A stretch of 64,000 bases of DNA from Luidia sarsii (lineage: Eukaryota > Echinodermata > Asteroidea > Paxillosida > Luidiidae). Below are positions 48,424 through 60,400 of this stretch, in pieces. Location: NCBI GenBank assembly GCA_949987565.1, contig OX465120.1:11517080-11581079 (forward strand), written 5' to 3'. Each line of letters begins with the position of its first letter. Position 1 is the first letter of the stretch. The position numbers and the translations under genes are program-made. The notes under the pieces are model-generated. The model was given only the letters and a program-made list of their open reading frames with translations. It was not told the origin of the DNA and ran no database searches.

Positions 48424-51400
48424 GTTTGAAGTGATTTATTACCATTTTCATTTAAGATTGCATTTTGCAAGTTCAATTTCATCCAATGGGGTCTAGGGTT
48501 CATAAGGGAATAGTCTGCTTTTGCTTTGTGAAGACAAACAGTTACGAAAATATTACAATTTTTAAACATTTTTGAAGCCTTATACCTTTTCGGGAAGCTT
48601 TAAGCCCTAATAGCGCACTACTGAAGTACTGTAGACAGTGTAGTAGTTAAGGTTTGTACAACATATGATCAGTTGGATGTAAGACAACTTGGTCACCTCA
48701 TTGACTGGACTCTGCATTTCATGTGGTAATGAGCAAACAAGTGTGCATGGTTTTGCATGTGCAATTATAGAAAAACATCCCATTGTGCAAATGCAGCGGC
48801 AGGTATGGCATCTAGCTAGTGAATTCCAATCAATATGCATTCATACTTACCATTTATGCGTGCAGCTTAAATTAGGGAAGTTACTTTGGCCCTGAATTAC
48901 ATTCACCCACCAACTGTTCACAAATTTCTGGGATTTACCTAATGCCTATTGTTTTGTAATGATTTTCGATTACTGATTCAATGACAAAATGTCCTGCGGT
49001 GGATCACTTTGAATGCTTATCTATCTACAGAAAGCAGCTAAGAGGCCAAATGTGGATCCTTTTCCGGATTTGTCTTTTTGTGGTTTGAGAAAGGTTAGTG
49101 TGACTAATTAATATATGCTAATTAAATTTCCCCTTATGGGATTCTTGTCCACTTGTTCTTTTTATGATTGAAAAATTAAAGTATTGACCTCCGCCCCCCC
49201 CCCCCCACACTGGAAGTGTATTTGAGCTCTGGTTTTGCATACCAGTGCTATTCCATTTGAGCGAACTATCCCTTTGATGAGGCAGCCTTCCCAAATAGTC
49301 CACTAGTGCAAACAACAAATTTCTGCAAACCTAGCTACAGCTGTTAAGGGATCACAAAGTGGATGCAGCTTTTTCAATTTAAGCCAAATTTTTCACTAAT
49401 ATGAAAAAAATAAAACCTAAGCATAGGCAAGTTTTTGAGTTTTGAGGGGAGTTTTGAGAACGAAATGGGTGTGAATGAGCAATTGAATTATATATCAGAG
49501 ATGTGCATGAGAAGATTCTTTGTTTATTGCATTTGGGGCCCCTAGAAACATAGATCTCTGTATGTCCAAACTATTATTACAAGAATTTTCATGAAAATAT
49601 TTGTCTTTTTTCCTTCCAGTTGGACAAATCTGCAAAACCAAGTAAGTTTTTGTAAATGGTCTGTTCCTTAAAAAACGCATTTAAGCTTTTTTGGATTTTT
49701 TGAACAAGAGTTCCCAAAACATTTGGTTTATATAACTGATATTTACGGAAAAATAATTCTTGGTTTGTCTTTTTTAATGTTTTATATTTTTTATTCATTT
49801 CATTCAGGTGAATAATCAGTACAGTAAGTGTATTTGTATATTTTTACTGCACACCTATTTTTACTGCACGCCTAATTTTACTGCACGCCTATTTTTAGTG
49901 CACGCCTATGCACATGTTTTGCATTCTGCACTTTTCTATTCTTCACATCACGATTAATTGGTTCTCTGTAATTGTCATTCAGGCTGCTTTATATGAATTC
50001 TAAAGGCATAAAAAGTTCAAGTATTAGAAAGCTATTGTTTGTAGTCTGCTCTCCATTCCAATCATTTCCTCTTTACTCCTTGCCCTATGAACATGTATAA
50101 AATGCTTATCAAATCACTGGCATACAATTCCTGTCTCTTGAACCACCCATCTTGCTACATGTACCTTATTTTGAAGGATTGATTCACCTAAGCCACAAGG
50201 GGCAGTTGTGGTATTCAGAAATGTAGAATTTATTTTACTTGGATAACTTTGCTTGGGATACTAAATAGGCTGTTGACATACAGTACCTCAGGGAATCAAG
50301 AAGACATTCAAGTTATGAAAACTAGGAAAATTCTGGACATGTTTGCGTCTCTTAAATCAAATGTAGCCATTCTAAATGCAGGTTTGGAATTTCTGGTGCA
50401 AGGTTCAGTCAAGAGTGTTTAAAACACTATGGAAATCAATTCTCTTAATTTTGTTCAAAAATCATGTGTGAGAACATTCTAGCCATCTAGCATTTTAAAT
50501 TTCCTATACTAACAGCTGGATCAGAGGGTACTGGTGGTGTACATGCACGTCATAGTGTGGACACTGCAGACTGCAGACAAATGATGCCTGAAGTACCGGT
50601 AATTCCTCATAGTGGCAAAACTGCTGCTTCAACAGCTCCCCAGGACATAACTACATCAGGTACATTGATAGTATCCATTGTTTAGAAAGAAAAGGCAACT
50701 TGAAGTTCATACATTTGTGGAGAAGTGTGGTATTCATTTTTGTACAGTTTTTGGTTTTGTTTTTAAAAATTAGATATACCGTACATAGTGGGACTTACAT
50801 TTTGATCATAACAGAATCTGTCTAAAAAGGCAGATTGATGTTATCAACCTTTAACAAAGAGTTTAAACTAAAATAATGATTCCTCAAAATGTTGAAAAAC
50901 CAGCCTCCACTTTCACAAAACACTTAATTATTTATTTGGAAAGACAACTAACTCGATCATGGTCATTGAGAGTAGTGCAGCAGCTATTAAGCTTCTTGTA
51001 TGTCTTATTTGGACTCCATGCATTTCAAAAGTATTGTGTATTTTTCTACAGCTGGATCAGAGGGTACTGGTGGTGTACATCATAGAGTGGACACTGCAGA
51101 CTGCAGACAAATGATGCCTGTCAATGAAGTAATTCCTCATAGTGGCAAAACTGCTGCTTCAACAGCTCCCAAGGAGATAACTACATCAGGTACATTGATA
51201 GTATCCATGGTGTAAAAGGCAACTTCATTATTACACTGTATGTAAAGCGAGGAGAGTGATTGCAAATAATCGATTATTTTGAAGGATTGATTCTCCTAAG
51301 CCACAAGGGGCAGTTGTGGTATTCAGAAATGTAGAAATTATTTTACTTGGATAACTTTGCTTGGGATACTAAATAGGCTGTTGACATACAGTACCTCAGG

Positions 51401-54400
51401 GAATCAAGAAGACATTCAAGTTATGAAAACTAGGAAAATTCTGGACATGTTTGCGTCTCTTAAATCAAATGTAGCCATTCTAAATGCAGGTTTGGAATTT
51501 CTGGTGCAAGGTTCAGTCAAGAGTGTTTAAAACACTATGGAAATCAATTCTCTTAATTTTGTTCAAAAATCATGTGTGAGAACATTCTAGCCATCTAGCA
51601 TTTTAAATTTCCTATACTAACAGCTGGATCAGAGGGTACTGGTGGTGTAAATGCACGTCATAGTGTGGACACTGCAGACTGCAGACAAATGATGCCTGAA
51701 GTACCGGTAATTCCTCATAGTGGCAAAACTGCTGCTTCAACAGCTCCCCAGGACATAACTACATCAGGTACATTGATAGTATCCATTGTTTAGAAAGAAA
51801 AGGCAACTTGAAGTTCATACATTTGTGGAAAAGTGTGGTATTCATTTTTGTACAGTTTTTGGTTTTGTTTTTAAAAATTAGATATAACGTACATAGTGGG
51901 ACTTACATTTTGATCATAACAGAATCTGTCTAAAAAGGCAGATTGGTGTTATCAACCTTTAACAAAGAGTTTAAACTAAAATAATGATTCCTCAAAATGT
52001 TGAAAAACCAGCCTCCACTTTCACAAAACACTTAATTATTTATTTGGAAAGACAACTAACTCGATCATGGTCATTGAGAGTAGTGCAGCAGCTATTAAGC
52101 TTCTTGTATGTCTTATTTGGACTCCATGCATTTCAAAAGTATTGTGTATTTTTCTACAGCTGGATCAGAGGGTACTGGTGGTGTACATCATAGAGTGGAC
52201 ACTGCAGACTGCAGACAAATGATGCCTGTCAATGAAGTAATTCCTCATAGTGGCAAAACTGCTGCTTCAACAGCTCCCAAGGAGATAACTACATCAGGTA
52301 CATTGATAGTATCCATGGTGTAAAAGGCAACTTCATTATTACACTGTATGTAAAGCGAGGAGAGTGATTGCAAATAATCGATTATTTTGAAGGATTGATT
52401 CTCCTAAGCCACAAGGGGCAGTTGTGGTATTCAGAAATGTAGAATTTATTTTACTTGGATAACTTTGCTTGGGATACTAAATAGGCTGTTGACATACAGT
52501 ACCTCAGGGAATCAAGAAGACATTCAAGTTATGAAAACTAGGAAAATTCTGGACATGTTTGCGTCTCTTAAATCAAATGTAGCCATTCTAAATGCAGGTT
52601 TGGAATTTCTGGTGCAAGGTTCAGTCAAGAGTGTTTAAAACACTATGGAAATCAATTCTCTTAATTTTGTTCAAAAAAATCATGTGTGAGAAAATTCTAG
52701 CCATCTAGCATTTTAAATTTCCTATACTAACAGCTGGATCAGAGGGTACTGGTGGTGTACATGCACGTCATAGTGTGGACACTGCAGACTGCAGACAAAT
52801 GATGCCTGAAGTACCGGTAATTCCTCATAGTGGCAAAACTGCTGCTTCAACAGCTCCCCAGGACATAACTACATCAGGTACATTGATAGTATCCATTGTT
52901 TAGAAAGAAAAGGCAACTTGAAGTTCATACATTTGTGGAGAAGTGTGGTATTCATTTTTGTACAGTTTTTGGTTTTGTTTTTAAAAATTAGATATACCGT
53001 ACATAGTGGGACTTACATTTTGATCATAACAGAATCTGTCTAAAAAGGCAGATTGGTGTTATCAACCTTTAACAAAGAGTTTAAACTAAAATAATGATTC
53101 CTCAAAATGTTGAAAAACCAGCCTCCACTTTCACAAAACACTTAATTATTTATTTGGAAAGACAACTAACTCGATCATGGTCATTGAGAGTAGTGCAGCA
53201 GCTATTAAGCTTCTTGTATGTCTTATTTGGACTCCATGCATTTCAAAAGTATTGTGTAATTTTCTACAGCTGGATCAGAGGGTACTGGTGGTGTACATCA
53301 TAGAGTGGACACTGCAGACTGCAGACAAATGATGCCTGTCAATGAAGTAATTCCTCATAGTGGCAAAACTGCTGCTTCAACAGCTCCCAAGGAGATAACT
53401 ACATCAGGTACATTGATAGTATCCATGGTGTAAAAGGCAACAATTCATTATTACACTGTATGTAAAGCGAGGAGAGTGATTGCAAATAATCGATGATGTC
53501 TACCAACAACCCTTTTATATTCACATCCTTTGTTTTGTCATTGATTCCTTCTCTTTGACTTTCACTTCTCCTCTATCATTTCCGAATACCCTGCCCAGGG
53601 GTCCATTCAAACCCAGCTTTTCTCTGTCCTTTTGAGTGTTAGCCGTATACCTATTTCCCTCTTCCTGTTTGTTTTATTCCCTGTCATTCTCCCCTTGAGA
53701 TAGCTCTCATGAGGATGAACATACACTATGAACATCTTAACTGTGAAAGAGAGGTGAAAATGTCATTTTGCTGTGAAACTAAAAAGTCACTGTGATTTCA
53801 CGTTGCATTTTACAGTGAATTCAACGTGAAAATAATTGCCTCTCTGACCTGATAAGGACATCTTCAGGTCACTAAAGAGACCGTGAAAGCCTTGAGGTGG
53901 TGAGGCCTTGGGGGATGGCTAATTCAATTACCAGTAGGGACCACCAGCCCCCATAGAGGTACTGTATGGTGTCCTTGTAACTGTCACTCCCAGATGCTTC
54001 TAAATTGCCTCTAGCCATTAACCATCAGGAATGTGGCCTTGGAGACCACTGGTGAAAACACCGTGAAAATGACTTTGCTAACTGTGTGCCATGAACTAGG
54101 GGTGAAAACATGGTGAATTTTCTTTTCACGGCTAAATGACATTTTCACCCCATTTTCACTGTTAAGATGTTCATAGTGATAGGGCCTCCCCTTTTTTTAT
54201 ATTAGCTGTAGGGTCAAGTTATCAGTAACCAGCCTGAAATAGTTTTTTTGCGAAGTACTGTCATCCAATATAAAGTAACAAAACTGATGAAGTGTCAATA
54301 ATTGGTGTTGGTGTATTTCAGAAACAGTAGTAGACTATCCAGCCCTTAGATAGTGGTCTTCCCAACTATTCACCTTGTCCTTTGCAAGGATGGCAACACC

Positions 54401-57400
54401 AGTCTGAAGCATTTAAGCCTTAAAGGGGAATGAAACCCAGAGGAAATGTTGGCTTATCTGATTGGGTGTTAAAAACAACCTACGATTACCTATGTGCTAC
54501 TCACCTATGAGTTTTATAAAGAGGGAAAAATCATGGAATTCAGTGGTCGAATTTGTGTTCCCGCAACCCGCAATCTTATCGAAGGGGCCGCCAATCATTG
54601 CGGGGGTGTGACATCACAACGGATAACTCCCGTATGGGCCCAGACGGATATACCCCTTACTATACTGCGTGCAGTTTGTATACACTCGTAAGCTGAACGA
54701 TGGTGTACTGCCAGGCTTTTGGATGTCAAAATGTCAGCGGGAAAAAGCTGGGGAAATCTTTCCATGTAGTTCCCAACAAGGAGACCTGATGAGTTGTTTA
54801 GGAAGTGGGCTGTGGCCATCAAAGTTGAGAAATGTCTCACAGTCAGCTACAAATACAGTTGAAATGACGTGATTTGTAGCATGGTGATTGCGTATAGTCT
54901 TGATCTACAAACACTCTTACATGTGTTAGCGAAACTTATTGGGGGTCAGGGGTCATGCACTTCCCTAAAACCTCACTGCACACATATAGCATGCAGTGCA
55001 TGGTATGCAGTGCGGCATGGTATGCACACAATAGCGCTAGGACAGCTCGTTGCGGTCAGCGACCAGGGAATAAACAGTGAGGGCGACTGGAGTCGCGCCG
55101 GCGGATAGTGTGCAAATTGCAGCACAAATAAAAATAAGGCAGTATACGTATCCCCCCTTCTTCCTCCATGGCACCATAATTATATGTACGGCATGTTCCT
55201 TCAGTATTTTTCTTGGCTTCAAGCCAGTGAGTTCGGCCAGCAAGTCCTCCTCCCAATTATGCCTCCTCGGTGAAGTGATCGCTACAAATCATTTATCATT
55301 ATTTATCATTTTTCCCCCCTGATATTCCCCATACAGGCTGCAAGAAAAAACCTCATAGGCCATGCCCATTTTGTGGAGTATTACAGAGCAGACTGAACAG
55401 ACACATGATGAGCAAGCACAAATGTGAGAAGGCAATAACACGTGCGAGGATGCTGCCACAAAGGGAACGTGAAAGAGTATTCAAAACGCTCCGGCTTGAA
55501 GGAATATATAAACACAACAAAGAGGTTATTAAGAATGGGGACTCAAATTTGATGTCCCAGAGGTCACAAAAAACTGGTGCCAAACTTGTCATTTGTAGCA
55601 ATTGCAATGGATTTTACAACCGCCGTTTTTTCTGGAATCACAGGAAACATTGTACCAAAGATTCTGTGCTATCTGCAACCCCATTCCCAACACCACTTCT
55701 GAAACCATATCCAAAATTTGTGACAGATGACTTCAAGGAAAGCATTCTCAAAGGTTTTCACGAAGATGACATCGGAAACTTATGTAGAGATGATAACGAC
55801 ATCTGCATGTTTGGGGCCAGATTATTCGATAAAATGAAAAGGAAGCAGGACAAAAAGGTTGAAGTGCGGAAGTCAGTTATGACTGACATGAGACGAATGG
55901 CGACAGTCTATCATGAATTTACATTGCTTCAGCCTAATTGTAAATCGTCAGCAGAGATGTTTGACAGAGAGAATTTTGTTGTGCTTGAGGAAGCCATTAA
56001 TCAAGTTACACAAAAAGAAGATCACGCACAAGATTGCAACTCCGGTCTTAAGGCAGGCTTGAAAATTGCAATCTTCTATCTTTTGAAGAAAATGGCAAAG
56101 GTGCTGAAAGGCTCCTTTCTTGTCAGAGGAATGGATCAGAGAGCTGAGGATATCAACAAATTTGTAGATGTCCTAACACTGAACAAGGACTTTCTCTTTG
56201 GTGATGCAGTTTACGTTCTAAACAAAAACAGGAATGTCAAGCTGAGGAAGCCAGAGCGATTACCTCTAGAAAATGATGTAAAACAACTGAGGGATTACAC
56301 AGTAACACAGATTGAGAACCTGTTAAATGATGATTTCTTGTTCTGGTCATCACACGAATTTGTGAAGCTTCGTGATTTAACAGCATCAAGAATCACCTTA
56401 TTCAATGCTAGAAGAGGAGGAGAACCAGCCAGACTGACTATCAGAGAATGGGAAGAGGCTGTAAACAACTCATGGATTAACTCTGACTACATGCAACACC
56501 TTGATGAAACAGACAAGAAACTGTTTGGTGAAATGAAACTCACCTTTCAAACAGGAAAGGGTAACAATCACCTTGTTCCAGTTCTTATACCAACTGACTC
56601 AATTGCGGCCATGATCAAGCTTGCCAATTCCAAAGTCAGAGAGGTTGCAAATGTGCACCCATCCAATTCATACATCTTTCCTTGTATACAAGGCAGCTTA
56701 AATCATATGAGTGGTTGGCACAGTGTACAACGTGTTTGCAGTGAAGCCAACATTAGTGAGCCTTCCAAAATAACAGCTACTGCAATGCGCCATAGAGCAA
56801 GTACCATCTATGCTGCCATGGAAGTGCCGGAGCATGAAAGGCAGTTATTCTACAAGCACCTTGGTCATTCTGCACTTGTAAATGCAAATGTATATCAAGC
56901 TCCCTTAGCTGTGGAAGAAGTGCGCACGGTTGGAAAGCGACTTAAGCAAATGGATAATGGAATGTGTAAGTATTTCTAAGGCAGAATCATGTACCAAATA
57001 CATATAAGTGAAATAGGTAGGGTTAAATTCCTATACAAAAATTTCAAAATTTCTTTTATTCCAGCAGAGTGCAATTTTGATCATTCAAACATAAATCTGA
57101 CCCAACTTGATGACCACAGTCGGAAAAGTCAACTCTCTTGACCTAGTGACACATCTGAAATGCTGCCTTTTTAAAGATAACCTACTCAGAATTTAGTAAC
57201 TTGCTACATCATTGCTGCTCTGTGAAGTTGTGTTTTTATTGATTTTATTGATTTTTATTGATTTTTATTGATTTTTATTGATTTTATTGAATGATAGTTG
57301 GGAGTGAAAATTGGTGAAATGCATTTTTGTGCAATGCAGTTGTGGTATTCAGAAATGTAGAATTTATTTTACTTGGATAACTTTGCTTGGGATACTAAAT

Positions 57401-60400
57401 AGGCTGTTGACATACAGTACCTCAGGGAATCAAGAAGACATTCAAGTTATGAAAACTAGGAAAATTCTGGACATGTTTGCGTCTCTTAAATCAAATGTAG
57501 CCATTCTAAATGCAGATTTGGAATTTCTGGTGCAAGGTTCAGTCAAGAGTGTTTAAAACACTATGGAAATCAATTCTCTTAATTTTGTTCAAAAATCATG
57601 TGTGAGAACATTCTAGCCATCTAGAATTTTAAATTTCCTATACTAACAGCTGGATCAGAGGGTACTGGTGGTGTAAATGCACGTCATAGTGTGGACACTG
57701 CAGACTGCAGACAAATGATGCCTGAAGTACCGGTAATTCCTCATAGTGGCAAAACTGCTGCTTCAACAGCTCCCCAGGACATAACTACATCAGGTACATT
57801 GATAGTATCCATTGTTTAGAAAGAAAAGGCAACTTGAAGTTCATACATTTGTGGAGAAGTGTGGTATTCATTTTTGTACAGTTTTTGGTTTTGTTTTTTA
57901 TAAATTAGATATACCGTACATAGTGGGACTTACATTTTGATCAAAACAGAATCTGTCTAAAAAGGCAGATTGATGTTATCAACCTTTAACAAAGAGTTTA
58001 AACTAAAATAATGATTCCTCAAAATGTTGAAAAACCAGCCTCCACTTTCACAAAACACTTAATTATTTATTTGGAAAGACAACTAACTCGATCATGGTCA
58101 TTGAGAGTAGTGCAGCAGCTATTAAGCTTCTTGTATGTCTTATTTGGACTCCATGCATTTCAAAAGTATTGTGTATTTTTCTACAGCTGGATCAGAGGGT
58201 ACTGGTGGTGTACATCATAGAGTGGACACTGCAGACTGCAGACAAATGATGCCTGTCAATGAAGTAATTCCTCATAGTGGCAAAACTGCTGCTTCAACAG
58301 CTCCCCAGGAGATAACTACATCAGGTACATTGATAGTATCCATGGTGTAAAAGGCAACTTCATTATTACACTGTATGTAAAGCGAGGAGAGTGATTGCAA
58401 ATAATCGATGATATCTACCAACAACCCTTTTATATTCACATCCTTTGTTTTGTCATTGATTCCTTCTCTTTGACTTTCACTTCTCCTCTATCATTTCCGA
58501 ATACCCTGCCCAGGGGTCCATTCAAACCCAGCTTTTCTCTGTCCTTTTGAGTGTTAGCCGTATACCTATTTCCCTCTTCCTGTTTGTTTTATTCCCTGTC
58601 ATTCTCCCCTTGAGATAGCTCTCATGAGGATGAACATAGGGCCTCCCCTTTTTTTATATTAGCTGTAGGGTCAAGTTATCAGTAACCAGCCTGAAATAGT
58701 TTTTTTGCGAAGTACTGTCATCCAATATAAAGTAACAAAACTGAAGAAGTGTCAATGATTGGTGTTGGTGTATTTCAGAAACAGTAGTAGACTCAAAATA
58801 CTGTCTAAGGTACTTTGTGCATGGTCTAATTTCTTAATCTCGATCCAAAGTAGTTCTTACCAATTAATTTCTACTGCAACAGTAGTTTTGAAAAAAAAAC
58901 CTTTATATTTGGGAAAATATATCCACACCCATCATCGACGTTTCTGAAGTAGGCCTATTTCTTATTTTGGACTGGACAAGAAAGCAACAATGTTCCAAAC
59001 TGCTGAGTAAAATGACCAAAATGCAAATAAACGTCATTTTAGTCAGTAAGCAGTTTGCAACATTTTTTGTATATCACCTAAAATGCAAATATAATAGGAA
59101 GGCCTCATGTCCTCTTTGTCTTTTGCCTCTTATGTGTCCCTATTGCTCTCCTCTTTCCTTTTTGGCTTTGTCCAGTCATTTTTTTTTCACACTAAGCTAA
59201 AACACTTCTAATTGATCTTGATGAAATGTATTTTTCCATTTTCATAGCCAAAAATGATAAGAGGACAAGGACATACACGAGATGGTCAAAGCAAGCAACA
59301 AATGACGTTGTGGCATATTTCAAGATGTTTGTTGATGGTACAAGTCTTCCAAGTAAGTTAATTAGAAAGATTCATTTTCTAGGTTTTGTGGATTGGGCTC
59401 TCAAGAATCTACCATCTACCATATCCCCCGCTTGTCGTAAAAGGTGACTAAAAGGGGTTTTGGATGGGTGTCCTCATGAAAACACTTTCTTGGTCATGGG
59501 AGACTTCAATGCCTCCACTGGCAGGTGATGTGGAATTTCTTAAAGGCCACGACTCTGTCGGTTGCTTGTGAAAGGCTTGGAAGTCGAAGGATGGCCAGGA
59601 AGGGTTTTGTCTCTGAGGGTACGCTCAGACTAATAGACAAGAGTTGGGAGGCTAGACTGAATGGTGACCCAGAGGCGAGGAAGCTGATGCGCTTGGCTGT
59701 GCGATATCCCTTAGGGCTTACAAGAAGGCACATGTACAGTCTGTGTGAGCGGATCAAGGGTCACTTATATATGGATGGGTGACTCTGGAGCTCCTTAAAT
59801 TACAGGGGGATTCGTGCATTGCGTTCCTCTAAGTCTCTCTTGGGGGTAAGCTCGGTCAGGTCTGCAAGCGGCGAGTTGCCGACAGAAGAGTCTGAGGTGA
59901 GAGCCTGTTGGGCAGCTTACTTTGAGCAGTTGTACCGTTCTGATCTGCAAGCTACCTGTCTGAGTAGCTTGGATCCACTGCTTACTGCTGACCCACCGAT
60001 TAACTGTGATCCACCTTCGCTCTTGGAAACAAGGGCTGCAGTGAACACTCTGAAAGGTGGGAAGGCAGCGGGGATCTGTGGTATTCACGCGGCAGAGTTC
60101 CTAAAAGCCGGTGGAGACGGTCCATGTCATATTAGGTTATGTATGGACCACTGGCAAGATCCCGTCCGACTGGAAGAGGGGCATTACTGTCCCTCTCTGG
60201 AAGGGCAAGGGAAATCGCCATGACTGCAACGCCTACCAAGGAGTGGCTCTGCCCTCTGTGCCCAGCAAGGTTCTTGCTAAGATTCCTCTGGCCAGGATTC
60301 GACCTCATCACTTGCTTAAGCATCAGCGACCTGAGCGGTCTGGGTTTACTCCAAAGAGATCAATGATAGACCGTATCTTGGCCATGTGGGTCCTCTTGGA

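Noticed and set aside
55405..56979. Stand-alone intronless recombinase gene starting at 55405
   Set aside because: The frame is open upstream to a good acceptor at 55336 and this adds the first zinc finger. A good donor at 56966 precedes the apparent stop, and both ends are phase 1 like the neighbouring exons.
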